Origin: Heliocidaris erythrogramma
Lineage: Eukaryota > Echinodermata > Echinoidea > Camarodonta > Echinometridae
Length of the DNA stretch: 64,000 bases
Assembly: GCA_025617745.1 (NCBI GenBank)
Contig: CM046853.1
Coordinates: 49,406,934 to 49,470,933, forward strand
Reading direction: 5' to 3'
This document shows, piece after piece, positions 1 to 12,543 of this stretch. How positions within the stretch are numbered: the stretch's first letter is position 1; each line of letters begins with the position of its first letter. A program made the position numbers and the translations under genes. The notes beneath the pieces were generated by a model that worked only from the letters and a program-made list of their open reading frames with translations, was not told the DNA's origin and did no database searches.

Positions 1-14
1 TTAACCTGTACAAT

Positions 15-74
15 TTGTCTTTTTAAATTCTACTACATATATATATATATATATATGTAGTAGAATTTAAAAAG

Positions 75-78
<4 letters not shown>
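15..78. repeat. 64-bp perfect palindrome
   Basis: Each half reads TTGTCTTTTTAAATTCTACT and continues into an alternating AT core, so the 64 bases can fold into a perfect hairpin or cruciform. A second AT run follows directly (about 79-110). It is probably a microsatellite-centred palindrome or the tip of a small foldback element. No gene is associated with it. Confidence 0.9.
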
Positions 79-111
<33 letters not shown>

Positions 112-139
112 CTTTATATAGTATCCCTAAATTAGGGTT

Positions 140-1640
140 CATCTGTGAATTTTTTTTTTATGAAAGGAATTTTCAACTGATTTTAGTAGGTATGGGTATC
201 AACATTTACCAAAATAAAGTTAGGTGGGATAGGGGGTGGGGAAAGTGCATTTTCGAGAGGTCAAATGTCATTGACATTTGCTGAAAACATGAAAAAATAT
301 ATCTCAGGTATGAAATATGGTATGTAGACGATTTTGGTGTCAAAATGCTCAGAAATATAAAAGAAGTACACTCAAAATAAAATTTGACTGCAATGACCAA
401 GTCGTGACCTCTAAATTAAGATCAAAGGTCAAAAACAAAAAATATCCCCTGAAATCACCCCAAATTAGCCATTAAACACTAGTCTGTGAAGATAAAATTT
501 ATGAAAGCAAATTTCAAACTGATTTAAGTAGATATGGGTATTAACATTAACGAAAAAAAAAGTTTAGTGGGATAGGGTGTGGGGACAGCGCTTTTTCTAG
601 AGATGAAAATAATCATAATAATAATTTGGTCAATCTTGGTGTCAAAATGTTCAGAACTGTAAAAGAAGTACACACAAAATAAAAGTTGACTCCAATGACC
701 AAGTTGTGACCTCTAAATTGAGGTCAAATGTCAAAAACTAAAAATATCACTTAAAATTATAGCAAATTTAAACTGATTTAATTAAGTATAGGTTTTAACA
801 CCCCCCCCCCCCCCCCGAGGTTTGGTGGTATAAGGGTGGAGAAAGTCCTATTTCTATGGGTCAAAGGTCAATGACCTTTGCTGAAAACATGAAACTCTGT
901 ATATCTCGGGAATGAAATATGGTATGCGGATTACTGTGGTGTCAAAATGCACAGAACTGTAAAGGAAGTACACACAAAATAAAAGTTGACTCCGATGACC
1001 AATTACTTCGTGACCTTTAAAATAAGGCCAAAGTAAAAAAAAAAAAATTAAATAGGCCTATCACTTAAAATCACATATTATTATGTTAACCAATCTACCG
1101 ACAAATATTTAAGCAGAAATTTACCTTACACACATTACTATTTAGATATAGGTGATGGGTAAAGCTTTTCTGGCCAGCTTGGGCTCAAAGGTCATATAAT
1201 CTCTGCGGATATGCAGTATTTGCGAGACAAAATATGATTATAGAGTATCTTTTTTCTCAGGTGCGCAGAACTGTTCTGTAATGAATAGTATTCAAGCTGA
1301 TGGTCAGAGCGAAATTTTGATCTTCATATTTTAGGTCAAAATGTCAAAACAGTTGGTTTCTTCTTCGTCACGATTTTCTCTTTCCACTGTTAGAGTATAC
1401 GTCTTCATTGCTTTCCACATTCAGCAACGCATATCATGCCAGATTTAAGGCAACAGCATTTCAATGTTTGACACAGCTAATCAGCTGATTAACAGCTACA
1501 AGTTCATCTGAGGAGGTTTTCGGAGTGATATCACCTAGTACTGGTCTTGAGTTTCTTGAGCAACTCCCATCCTCTTTTGACAGGGTCAGTGGATACTGCA
1601 TTGGGATTCTTTCACACTCCAACCTACTAATGAATGCGGC
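140..1640. repeat. Left arm of a large foldback element
   Basis: The outer part (about 140-1060) consists of diverged direct repeats about 260-340 bp long. Each carries an ATGAAAG..ATTTCAACTGATTTA block, a G-rich GGGATAGGGGGTGGGG block, a GGTCAATGACCTTTGCTGAAA block and an AAAGAAGTACACACAAAATA block. The inner part (about 1340-1640) contains TTTCTTCTTCGTCAC, CATATCATGCCA and CCCATCCTCTT. All of these recur in inverse order and orientation at 2580-3785. The arms are diverged, so the element is old. Foldback elements with long inverted arms made of short repeats are known from sea urchins (TU elements); assignment to that class is an inference. Confidence 0.75.
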
Positions 1641-2579
1641 TTTTTATAGCTTTATGTAGCTTTTCTGTAGGGGTATAGTCTCTCAGGGTCGAGTCTTCCT
1701 TTTGCAGCTTGCTTCTGCAATTTCAGTGAGTCTTTTTGAAAAGAGTATCCTCACAATCAGAAGTGATATCCATGGCTTTTATTCCAATTTGTCTGATTTC
1801 TAAGGGATTTGAGGTGCTGCATAAGAATGTGCTGATAAAACGGGAGGGCAACCGCTGTGTGTCCATGAGTACAGGAGACCGTGTCATATTCCCTAGTCTT
1901 AATTGAATGGAAGAAAAACTTTTTTCTTTTAGTGATGTTAATAATTTTGGAAATGTAGAGTTAACCCGGAATTAAGGTACCGGTACTTGTGGCTAATGCA
2001 AAGAACAAAGGAAATGTAAAATCATATCTACAGAGATTGTATTCCACCACATCACTGTATACACCAAGAGAAAGATGATGGTTACACGGTGATTGTATAG
2101 AATTGAATTGATTTAGTATATAGAGAGTGTTTACTCTAGTTGTTGTTGTTACCCAAGAAACTGATATTTTGGCCGTACTCATTTAATATCGACCAAACAA
2201 CTGGACAAATTGTACTTGCAATCAGAAATGAATGCATGGCCTCTACGACATTTCAACTAATGACATCACTAACAGAGATGAATTTCTTTTCAGTTATAAA
2301 AATGCTTCGGTCTTCTTTTTTCATGGACAAATAAAGGTTATACCCGCTAAAAAATCTTATTTCCTGTATTTTCATAAACAAATTCCTTCTGCTGAACTTC
2401 AAATTACTCAGAAATAGACAACTTTGATTAAAGGCTGGTAGACCACTTATTCTTGTGGGGATACTAATTTTCTTTTCAGAAATTTCAGAAGCTAGCAGCA
2501 AAAGGATGGACCCTGACAGACTACCCCTACACAATATGCATCAATTAACTTAATAATCTTTCTGTCTTCATCTTCAGTT
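1641..2579. other. Central part of the foldback element, no gene seen
   Basis: This is AT-rich sequence between the two inverted arms. The only open frames are short (under 95 codons), without recognisable domains or codon bias. No transposase-like sequence was recognised, so the element looks non-autonomous. Confidence 0.5.
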
Positions 2580-3785
2580 TGGGGATGAAAGAGTCTTCAT
2601 GCATGTCAGCAATCATTGTCCCTGTTGGAAGAGGATGGGATCCTTACAGTAAAAAGAAACTCAGGTCAAATATGCTATTGGGCAATGGTATCATTCCCCA
2701 AAACCTCCTGAAAGGAATGTGTTGTAACTGCCAGGAAGGAAATAAGTAGTGTCCAAAATAATTGGAATGTTGTTAGATGTTTGGCATGATATATGTTGCA
2801 TGAGTGTGTTGGACAATGATCTAAGCCTCTATCGGTGGAGAGAGAAAAAAATGCAAAAGAACTAGCTAGTGACGAAGAAGAAATCAACTAATTTTTTTTT
2901 AATGATTAAGAATCAGACTTCATTTGACCTCAAGTTCGATCAAGATTTGGTTCTGGCCATCAGATTGAATACTGTAGTGTTATTGCAAAACATTTCTATT
3001 AGTTTTTACCTTAGAGATCATTTTGGAGGTCAAGCTTTGATCATCGGAGACAACTTTTATTTTGTGTCTACTTCTTTTACAATTCTGAGCATTTTAACAT
3101 CAAGATTGACCACATACCAGATTTTATACTTGAGATACAATTTTCATGTTTTCAGCAAAGGTCAGTGACCTATGACCTCTAAAATAGGACTTTCCCCTAT
3201 CCCTATCATATCTATTGAGTGTAATTTATGTTACCCATATCAACTGAATTTAGATGAAATTTTGTTTTTGATATTTTTTCCAGGGATAGGTGAGAAATAT
3301 GACTTATTTGGAGTGATTTTAAGTGATATTTTTTGTTTTTGACCTTTGACCTCAATTTAGAGCTCACGACATGGTCATCGGAGGCAAATTCTATTTTGTG
3401 TGTACTTCGTTTACATTTCTGAGCATTTTGACCGCAAGACTGACCACATACCATATTTTATACTTCAGATACAATTTTCATGTTAACAGCAAAGCTCAGT
3501 GACCTTTGACCTCTAGAAAAAGCACTTTCTCTGCCCCCTATGCTACTCAACTTTTTTTGGTAAATGTTGATACCCATATCTACTTAAATCAGTTGAAATT
3601 TGCTTTCATAAAATTTTATCTTCACAGACTAGTGTTAAATGGCTAATTTGGGGAGATTTCAGGTAATATTTTTTGTTTTTAACCTTTGACCTTAATTAAG
3701 AGGTCACGACTTGGTCATCGGAGTCAAATTTTATATTTCTGAGCATTTTGACACCAAATTCTACATTAGCCACGATTTTTCAATG
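2580..3785. repeat. Right arm of the foldback element
   Basis: This is the reverse complement of the left arm at diverged identity. GTGACGAAGAAGAAATCAAC near 2870 mirrors 1350, TGGCATGATATATGTTGC near 2785 mirrors 1430, and GGAAGAGGATGGGATCC near 2628 mirrors 1570. Outside these, two ~340-bp units run to about 3785, where homology stops at a poly-G run and a composite insertion begins. One further unit is stranded at 6096-6285. Confidence 0.75.
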
Positions 3786-4179
3786 GGGGGGGGGGGCAGA
3801 CGTGAAGGATCCAACCGCATAGCCAGAATTTCATTTTAGGGGGCGGTTATGGGGCACGCGAATAGTGCGAAAGTGGTGATGAGCACGCAAAGCGTGCTCC
3901 CCAGGGGTGGGTGCGGGGAGGGGGAGTTTCCCCCCTCCCGCGCGAAGCTCTTATGTTTTAAGGCGGAAAGTTAGTCTGATGCCCTGGCTGCTTTTCAGTT
4001 ATTTGGAAGCAATAAAGATTCCCCTTTTCCGCGCGAAGCGCGAAAGCTCTGACGTTTTAGCAAATTTGAGAGAAAGATAACGGCTTGTAGCAAACAATTA
4101 TTTTAGGCGAAAGTTATACTTCGACGCCAGGACTGCTTTTCAATTATTGGACGCAACATCTGACATGTGAGGGAGTGGC
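3786..4179. repeat. GC-rich repeat with CGCGCGAAGCGCG motifs
   Basis: The sequence starts in a G run and contains the short palindrome CGCGCGAAGCGCG and the phrase GACGTTTTAGCAAATTTGAG, which recurs at 5920-5960 with the same flanks. It seems to be one half of an inserted repeat now split by two other elements. No coding potential is seen. Confidence 0.5.
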
Positions 4180-4892
4180 TAGTGGCGTATCTAGGGATTA
4201 TGGCGCCTAGGGCAAACAATGAAGTCTCCGTTATTGTAGAACCGAGGGAGCAAAGCGACCGAGCGGCAAATTTTTCAATTTTTAACCCTAAAAAACGCAT
4301 TTTATTGCGGATTTTACCCAGGAAATTTTGCATTTGACCACCCCAGTTGAGCTGTAGAGAAGCTCGATTTTTATACATTTATAAACGGTTTTCTAGCCAA
4401 TAGGCTTGAAAAAGAGTCGAGAAATTCAGCAAGGCGACCTGAAGTTGAGATTTCTTTCAAAAGTTGAACCTTTGCAAATGCTGCTTTATACACTTTTTCC
4501 TATATTGGGAGCGCACTATTTACCAGGAGTCATATGAAACTTACATGATATAGCGAGCAAAGCAATTACATCTTTATTTTTTTTTCAAACTTTTGAACCC
4601 TTTATGCTATTTAAGAACTATATACTGGGGGAGCGAAATTACGAGATCCTGAAAGAAACTAATTATGTGAGGGAGCAAAGCGACCGTAGCTTTTGAAAAT
4701 TTTCTCATTTCAAACCTTCAAAAACTAGATTTCTAGTGCATTACCCTGCGGATTTGGGGGCGCGTGATCCGTAAAGATTATGATTTTTCTTCATTTTCCC
4801 CCTATTTTTCTTTCTCTCCTTTGCGTTTTTTTTCCGTCCCTGCAAGTGCTGCCCGGGGCACGTGCCCCTCTGCCCCCCTAGATACACCACTG
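4180..4892. mobile_element. hAT-type MITE, about 710 bp
   Basis: The termini are inverted: AGTGGCGTATCTAGGG on the left, and on the right a sequence whose complement is CAGTGGTGTATCTAGGGGG. The CAGTGGCG-type terminus recurs in several other elements of this window (37978, 35901 and a fragment at 59670). Such ends are typical of non-autonomous hAT-like elements. No clear 8-bp target duplication could be found, so the exact boundaries are uncertain. No transposase is encoded. Confidence 0.6.
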
Positions 4893-5178
4893 AGCGAAGA
4901 GATCGAGCAGGGTGGGAGGGGTATCCCCCTCCTACATCATGGAATTTTTCAAAAGTCTGTCAATAAAACTTGCATTTTAGAGCGTCCCAAAATGGTTTTT
5001 AATAAAAAGAAGGAATGCACGGATCTACGCCAAGGGACGGAACCCCTTAATTGAGAATAACAATGCGAGTTAACGAATTGAAATAATGGCATTTCTTATT
5101 TCCTTACTTCTAATCATTAAAGAATGTGATGGTATTTCAAGATCAAACATCATGAGTTTGGGTAATTATTAGTTTTAA

Positions 5179-5829
5179 AGGAGAATTAACCTCAAAAAAT
5201 AAAGACGATAGTGTTGTTATTTATTCCTACTTGTTAGACTATATGGCTTCGCGTCAAAATATACGAGATCGATACGAATCAAGATTTTCTGAGCAAAATT
5301 TATCATCTGCTAGCAATATGTATCGTCTGCTAGCAGCACATGGGGGCTGCCATTTTTTTGTGTGTACAAGAAGATTTTCTTAATCCAAATGCCCAATTGC
5401 CTTTTTCAATGCATGCTGCATATATTATGTTCTGCTCTGTTTGGCAAACCCAAGAAAATAGATTTTTGTTAAGCAAAACCAGGCAATTTAAAAATATCAT
5501 TATAAAGATTTAATTTTTATAATACATGTAAACACCCACTTTATATTTTTCGTCACATATGGGATTTTAGGTAATGAAGAAAATCAATTTAGGTCTTGGA
5601 TTCAAAATATCTTCCTGACTGGAACATTTCTCAATGGTTCATGTACAACTCCAAATCAGCAAGAAAATGGCAGCCCCCATGTAAATGAGTAAGAGACGAC
5701 CCCGGGTGTTGGAATATCTTTATTTATACCCTTTTCTGATATCTTATTAGAAAATGATTTAGGCCAATAAGTAGGAATATATTACACCTTCCAATATAAG
5801 TAAATTTGTAATTAGGGGTTAATTCTCCT
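5179..5829. mobile_element. TTAA-flanked MITE, 651 bp
   Basis: The terminal inverted repeats are AGGAGAATTAACC and GGTTAATTCTCCT, bounded on both sides by TTAA. An inner inverted pair, GGGGGCTGCCATTTT near 5343 and AAAATGGCAGCCCCCAT near 5665, strengthens the fold. A TTAA target is characteristic of piggyBac and Kolobok superfamilies. No transposase ORF is present, so it is a non-autonomous derivative. Confidence 0.75.
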
Positions 5830-5869
5830 TTAAGTTAATGTATCATAATTCTTATCGTATCGACACCCA

Positions 5870-6095
5870 TGGTAACAGGGGTGGGTGCAGGGAGAGGAGA
5901 TTTATTTTCCCCCTTCGCGCACGAAGCGCGAAAACTTTGACGTTTTAGCAAATTTTGAGAGCCAGATAACGGCTTGTAGCGCCCTTTTAGGCCTTTTTCT
6001 CTCACTTCCCCCGCTTTTTCGCTCTCGCTTTTTTTCCCCCTTTTTTTAGTGGCTGAATATGCCCCCCCCCCGGTGCCCCCCTGTCTACGTCAGTG
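5870..6095. repeat. GC-rich repeat, second half
   Basis: Repeats the CGAAGCGCGAAA...GACGTTTTAGCAAATTT..AGATAACGGCTTGTAGC phrase seen at 4025-4090. It ends in a C run and GTCTACGTCAGTG just before the stranded foldback unit. It probably belongs to the same insertion as 3786-4179. Confidence 0.45.
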
Positions 6096-6285
6096 CTCAT
6101 ACCTTAGATACATTTTTTCATGTTTTCAGCAAAGGTCAATGACATTTGACCTCTAGAAAAAGCACTTTCCCCACCCCCTATCCCATGCACCCAACTTTTT
6201 TTGGAGTAAATGTTGATACCCACAGCTACTAAAATCACTTGAAATTTGCTTTCATAGAAATTTTTTCACAGATAATTTATATATA
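6096..6285. repeat. Stranded unit of the foldback right arm
   Basis: Matches the 2900-3785 units in the same orientation, including AGCAAAGGTCAATGACATTT, AAAAAGCACTTTCCCCACCC and TTGAAATTTGCTTTCAT. It suggests that the foldback element originally extended to here and was split by the 3786-6095 material. Confidence 0.7.
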
Positions 6286-6292
6286 TATTTAT

Positions 6293-6331
6293 ATGTGTGT
6301 GTGTGTGTGTGTGTGTGTCTGTGTCTGTCTA

Positions 6332-6390
<59 letters not shown>
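6293..6390. repeat. (GT)n/(AT)n microsatellite
   Basis: A run of GT dinucleotides passes through GTCTGTCTATCT into a long AT run. Open frames crossing it are artefacts of the repeat. Confidence 0.95.
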
Positions 6391-6391
<1 letters not shown>

Positions 6392-6592
6392 TATCTTTGT
6401 TCCGTGACATCGTTCCAAAAACCATTTCCTTTTTCAGTTATAAATAACAAACTCTGATTTAAAAAAAATCCCCAAAACGTTATCAAAACAGATCGCAATG
6501 ATAGCGAGGTATTAAATTCTCATTACAGACCTAAAACTGAATGACTATAAAGGCCTCATTTTTATCTATAAATTATTGCTTTTAAAACTGCA

Positions 6593-6624
<32 letters not shown>

Positions 6625-6817
6625 GGAAATAAGATTTTGATTGTATAGTACAAGTAAAACCACTTGGTGATTATAAACAGAACAAAATTAAGTACTTTTA
6701 AATGTCATCTCTATCATTTAATCAATCAACTTACCTATTAAAATAAGTTCATCGAGAAGGCCACCATAATTTATTTAATTTTCATAACATTGTACACCAA
6801 CTCCCTTACTTTTCTAG

Positions 6818-7262
6818 GACCCACAACCGGTCGTGCACCTCCGTGCGCGTGGTCTGCGACGGATTTCGCAGAAAGTCCTTGCGTTGCAAGCACGGGTCTG
6901 CACGTTTTTTTCCAAGCACGTATGAGCACGCAGGACACGCAAGGAGGCTGTTGGACATGTCCAACAAGCGGCGTGTGGCTACGTTTTCTGATGAACGCAC
7001 GTGACACGCGCAGCCATCGTACTTCCTGCACGTGCTTCTTGTGACCATCGCACGGGCTCTTTGCGGAGGTCTCACAAAGCCCATGGCTCCATACGGAGCC
7101 ATGACATGTCGCGCATCGGTTGCACGTCGGTTGCACGTTACCAGTACATGGCTGTACGTTCGTCTCAAGAGTTCTTGCAGGTAAGAGGGGGTATGTTAAT
7201 GAGTAGGGTACAAGACGCCAAAGAGGAGATGCAGAGAGGTGCACGACTGGTTGCGACCATGA
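6818..7262. repeat. CpG-rich inverted repeat in the 3' flank of the Dispatched-like gene
   Basis: CACAACCGGTCGTGCACCTC near 6823 is matched inversely by GAGGTGCACGACTGGTTGCG near 7235. Between them lie many ACG/CGT words and the palindrome TTGGACATGTCCAA. Several overlapping open frames exist on both strands, as expected of CpG-rich sequence with few stops. The segment starts about 115 bases beyond the stop codon of the adjacent gene, so part may be in its 3' UTR. Confidence 0.45.
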
Positions 7263-7378
7263 GAAACGAAGGACGTACAAATCACAGGAATTGGCCCACA
7301 GCCGATCGCAGTTGCGGACACGCACGTGCAAAAACACGCGCGATCAGTTGTGACCATAGCATTAGAAAAAGGTTGGAT

Positions 7379-9963
7379 TCATTCGTCGCTCGTGTCTACA
7401 TGCTGTTCATGTACATGTTCGTCTGGTTTCAGCTCCAGAATATTGTTATGCATGTTTGGTTCACGACGACAGCATGATCTCGAGATTTGTGCAAACATCC
7501 CCTGAGGACCGATGGTCCGACAAAGTGATACAAAGAGGAATATTCCGTATACCCAGCTGACAACCATGACTATCATCAGAAACGTCCCCAACTGAACGTA
7601 ACTGAGTACCGTGGCAGGCAACATGCATGCGCCTGCGACAAAGGTGGTGAGTGCCGCGAGTGTGATGGCAGCGCCAAGGGTCCGTAGGGCATGCATTGAC
7701 CGTGATGTCCTATCGAATGCAGTTGCCTGACGGTAGGCGACACCTAGATGGATTGTGAAATCCACTGAGAGACCAACAGCTAGGGAGAGTACAGTTGACT
7801 CAAAGATATTGAGTTCCCATCCCAGTAGAACCACGGAGGCAATCACAACAAACACGGCGCATGCAATGGAATACATTGCGTAAATGGTGACTAGAACGTT
7901 TCTGATAGTAATCAAGAGGACACAAGCTGCGAAAGCAAGTGACATGCCCACCGAGAGTGGCGTCCCTGTAGCCAACCCTTGTTGTAGATCAAAGAACGAC
8001 ATCTGCAAGCCAGCCTCACTTATGAACCATCCTTTACGCAGGCCCGAAGGTGCATTAGCCATTCGATGTTCGATGAAACCATTTACATCAGACCAAAATT
8101 CACCTATGGTGTTATAGTCAAGTGATACCGGAGTGCTCGTTTTGACAACGAGGACCATTCCAACAACTTCGTTATCTAAATTAAACCACAAACCAGGAAT
8201 ATAGCGTCCACAAGACCCCACTGCCTGACACACTATCCGATAGAATATTGGCACACACTGATTGAAAAGAGAGGACGGATATGGAAATGTAGTTTGCCCA
8301 CAACAAGGAGAAATGTCTTCTGTGCAATTACCCTCCATGAAACCTTTGAACAAATCAATGAAACAAAACTCTTCCTGAGCATTAGCCATATTGTCATGAA
8401 AGCTTGCATTTCTAAGATCTGTACAGAAATCATAAAGCCACTTTTGAGCTTCCGCTGATGTGACATCCAAATTCCTGTCAATGATTGTACTTCCTTCAGA
8501 CTCTGGATCCCAGTGGTCCCCGTTGTCCACAGGTTCTATTCCCCAAACTATATAGGCGGGCATTGTGTTTTTCGATTCACTCTCAAAGCTGAACATCTGC
8601 TTGTAGACCTGGTCATACTGCTCCAAAACATGGCTTCTCCGAAACACCTGAAATTCAGATTGGGATGGGAGACGAAGTTTCGGGGCCACGAACACTACAC
8701 AAAAGCCACCTACACCAAGACCACTTAGAAGAAGAATCCACAGAAATCGTAACTTAACAATAACGATGGGCAGGTATTCTTCGAAAAACTTACTGCCAAC
8801 TCTGCCCATGCGGTCGTATAATCTCCCCACTGAGAACCATAATCCGCAGCATCTACACGACCCCTCTTGCGCCTCTTCATCACATAAGAAATATTTCTCA
8901 TGCAGCATAACTGCCGCAGGAATCCAAGTCACTGTGAGGACGAAATTGACAAGAATCGAACTGCCAGCAAATACAGAAAAGCATCGAACTGCTGTGATAC
9001 TACTGACACATCCTGCAAAGAGGGCGCTTGCCGTTGTGAAACTTGTAACGAACATGGTTGTCGCGGCGTGTTTCAGAGTTTCACGCAGCACGGATACTAG
9101 ATTCTCGCGACCACCACCTTGTTCTTTTTTGGTCAACTTCCAGATGTCGACATAAACGAAGCAGTCGTCAGCCCCTACACCGATAATTAGCACGGCTGTT
9201 ATTACATTGATGAAGGGAAAGAAAACCACACGAAAGACAGTGTGATAGAGAAAGTACGATACTACCATGGACATAATAATGCTGAAAATAGTCATAATTG
9301 TGACGAAGAACGAACCAACATACAACCAAATGATGACCACTACAGCGATGCATCCAATACCAATGTAGATCGCGTCTGAAAAAAGGTAATCACCAAATAA
9401 GTCAAATTTAAATGCGCCACCAATGGCCACCACCTGGACTGCGTCAGTTGTAAGTTGAGGTTTATCGTTATGTAATTCATAGAGAGTTTGTGCCCCATAA
9501 TTCCACTTCCATAGAGGTTGAAGCAACATTACAGTTTGGAGATCAAAAGCACCTTTTACTACCTGAAGTGCAAAGTTCTTAGGTGTGAGATAGTGGAATA
9601 TGGTGTATACTCCAGAGTAAGCCGAACAGTTCACAGGAACATCACTGCAAACAGTGTCACTGTCACCGTCAAGGCATTCTCTTGAATAAAATCCAACGCA
9701 TTCCTGTAGCAGTTGTTTTACTGCAAGTACATCGCTGTCATCAACGTCATCACAAGATTCTTTGCCAACCATCCATGCTGTCATTGTTCCTAATGACAAT
9801 GACGGGCAACAACTACCATTTGTACGAACATAACAGATCTGTTCAAAACCGCTGTAACTTCGAAAGTTTTCTTTGTCATGTTGACACACAGCTTTCATGC
9901 CAGCAGAAGTGAACATGTCCGCAGATCCAGTTGATTGGTATACCATTGCGAACCTGTTTGAAA
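7379..9963 (-). CDS. Dispatched-like protein, large 3' exon
   Basis: This exon encodes about 860 residues of a Dispatched-family (RND/patched superfamily) membrane protein. These proteins release cholesterol-modified Hedgehog from producing cells using ion-motive force. Numbering the open frame from codon 9991, a Cys-rich extracellular loop covers about 10-200. A sterol-sensing-like bundle of membrane segments follows (about 205-360), with GVGADD at 271-276. A second Cys-rich extracellular loop covers about 440-670, and the second membrane bundle covers about 675-825 with GLSVD at 740-744. The two acidic GxxxD-type motifs are the proton/sodium-relay signatures of the family, and both are intact. 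The tail is short (about 45 residues, ending DTSDE), so the protein is shorter than the ~1,500-residue vertebrate DISP1. The exon opens after CTTTTCTTTCGCAG at 9964; the first two bases complete a codon begun in the exon at 10683. The ATG at 9991 is intronic and not the start. Confidence 0.93.
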
Positions 9964-10682
9964 CTGCGAAAGAAAAGGCAAACGAAATCAAACATAATTA
10001 TGATACGTACAAAGTCATTATGTTGGCACTGTTAAAAATGAAAAAAAAGGTGCATCCCATATTGAAATATGAAAATATTACAAAAGCATCCTACGTAATC
10101 CGGTCATGGTTGTATCTTTTGTATTATGTACTTGAGTATTTTAATGACGTATTTCAATTGCCTATATGGTGCTCAAACATTGGCTCCAGCGACAATCGCT
10201 CAGTTATTTACTTCGTCAGATATAGGATTAGCGTTAGGGTTACAGTTGAGTTTAAGCTAAGGTTAAGGGTAAGGGAAAGGTGGGGTGTTTAGTCCAGGGT
10301 TGCAGCTGCAGATTGCAATTCAGTTGGTGTAGGATATTGACCGTGAAGCAGTTGTCGTCGGACATGTATCGTACAACCGTCTACACATGTATTTTTAAAA
10401 ACATTTATCATTTTATATCTATCTGAAATGTGTTCAGTATGTAGATTACTGATATTCATTTAGATTGTTAAAATAATGATTTCAATGCATCTCCTGGTTG
10501 CGGATTTCAATTCTTTTTCGTAAATCCGGTTTATAAAGTTAGAATACATATTATTTGTAAGATTAGAAGGAAGTTTTTTTTTCTGTGGACGATTCATCTT
10601 TAAAATACCCTCCACTGCGGAGAGAGATATACAATTTAATGGTGTAAAAAAGTTTTGGTTAAATCAAAGGTTTTACTCTCAC

Positions 10683-10878
10683 GATCATAGGCGCAACTTG
10701 CTACATCCTCCAGAGTTGGGTTTTGGACGTCTCTAGTCGTCCGTTGAGAACACATGTCGATATTCGATTGGTTAAGACTAAGCCTTGGTGGGCAAGAATA
10801 GACCTGATCAGTGCCGTACTGAATTCTACTGAAAGCTTTCAATCGTCCACTAATGACTGTTCCACGGGCTTCAAATCC
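10683..10878 (-). CDS. Dispatched-like protein, exon 3 of those recognised
   Basis: The 196 bases encode 65 residues beginning GFEARGTVISGRL, which corresponds to the conserved GFEPRGT..GQRL segment just after the first membrane helix of Dispatched proteins. The exon opens after TTCACAG and closes at GATC|GTGAGA, leaving one base that joins the first two of the next exon to give Leu. The remainder is the start of the first extracellular loop and contains three Cys residues. Phase is consistent on both sides, which supports the junctions. Reading beyond the donor quickly loses family similarity. Confidence 0.85.
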
Positions 10879-11769
10879 CTGTGAAGACATGAAATGAAAG
10901 TCGTAAGAAAGACCATAGACATGTATAGCCTAAAGTCAACGTTAAATTTGTAATTTGCAACATATCTACTGCTGGTGCTTTATGAACGATTAGTATCATG
11001 TTCCTAGTAGAAACTCGTTTACTCTTATGTCAGTAAAACTTAGCGGACATTCTATTTTTTTTTTTTTAATTTCTTTTTGCTTCAAGATAGTAAATTTAGT
11101 TTGCATCACATTTCACATGTATAGATTTAAATCCCCGATACGATGTTGTCCTTGCCTGCTCAAAAATGGGGGAAAGAGATAGGGAGAAAAAAAGAGAGAT
11201 GGGGAAAGGTCAGGTGAAAAGAAGATGATACGATATACATGTATTCCCAATTGCTTTTCACCCACCTGGTAAGACCGTTGCATTCATGATACCAGCACCC
11301 CAACTCCCCCCCCCCCCCCTACATGGCTGGACCTATGATATCCCGTTGTCTCCGTCTGCAAGCGACGGCTCCATACGACGTGTTTCATAAAACTAATTCT
11401 TGCACTGCATTTCGTTTTTCATTAGTGTAATCTCATTTTTACGTTTACTCTCAAAACTTGAATCAACTTTACAATTTAATTGAAAAGATTCAATTGATTG
11501 ATGGATTGAACTACGGACTGAGAAATGCCCTGAAAGTTCAATTGAAGTTGATTCAATCGATTAAACCTTACCAGACATTTACATCTACTATCTTTCAGAT
11601 ACATTCCTGGTTTGTTTTAAAGGCACCGTTGAGCGTTGCAACCCCAACACTGTATAATATAGAATGTGAACAATGGAATCTTATTAGTGTTCCTCCAAGT
11701 AATTTATTAATTTCTTTTTAATTTCCGGTATACATGGCACCCAACAATCTTTATAAATCATATTCTAAC

Positions 11770-11893
11770 CTTTGTTGGGTCATCGAATGACGGGAATTTG
11801 TTGAGTAGGACACCAAGTGCTGCTGAGATGATGACCCCTAGAAGAACGATGAGGAGGACCACCGACGGAAATCTGACTACAAATTGGGTATAC
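11770..11893 (-). CDS. Dispatched-like protein, first membrane-helix exon
   Basis: The 124 bases encode 41 residues: YTQFVVRFPSVVLL, then a hydrophobic run of about 22 residues, then NKFPSFDDPTK. This aligns in layout with the first transmembrane helix of Dispatched (Y.KL...P...L...., then a P.F..P segment leading into GFE.RGT). The acceptor is TTTTTAG|GTATACC and the donor AAG|GTTAGA. The first base completes an Arg codon with the upstream exon, and the last codon is complete, so the following exon starts in phase with GGA TTT GAA. Confidence 0.85.
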
Positions 11894-12543
11894 CTAAAAA
11901 TATTTGTTTTAAAGAAAACAAACGTAATCAAGAAAGGAATAGAAATGGTTCCGCTAGTACAACATTAATTGGCAACCAGTACATCCGATGACTTGTAAAT
12001 GAACCAGGGCGGCGGAGCGTCTTTCAAAAGTGGGGGGGGGGCGAAGGGCACCAACAAAAAGGGGCACTTTTGGGGGTGGGGGGAAAAAGGGCACCTACAA
12101 AGGGTGAACACAAGGCGGAAATGGCACTTTGAAACAGTATACCGCTACATTCTGATTAATACACTATCGAGGATCATTTTCGACACATTATTGTTTATGT
12201 CTTAACATGGTTTTAGATAAAAACTACTTTGCAGTTAAGTGCAATGGTCTGATTATTCATTTTCAAGTGAGCGAAGCGAGCGAGCACAATATTGTAGATA
12301 CATGTATTTTGAATAGCTGCGATTTTCCTAATATGATAAGAAGACAATGGTAAAATCTTAGAAAAAATTGTACTCCTTCCTGTTATGATTTAGGGGCACT
12401 GCTCATTCTTGTATAACTTAGGGAATTGTTCCCCTCCTGCCCTTGCTCCACTGCCTTCAATGTGCTGATATCAGTAGGGGAATCTATTATTATGAAGCCT
12501 CTCTGATTATTGGAGCTAGGTAGGCCTAGCTGCTTTTGTGGAC

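Noticed and set aside
6771..7477. Overlapping open frames of 84-188 codons on both strands
   Set aside because: CpG-rich inverted-repeat sequence has few stop codons; no domain is visible and the frames compete with each other.
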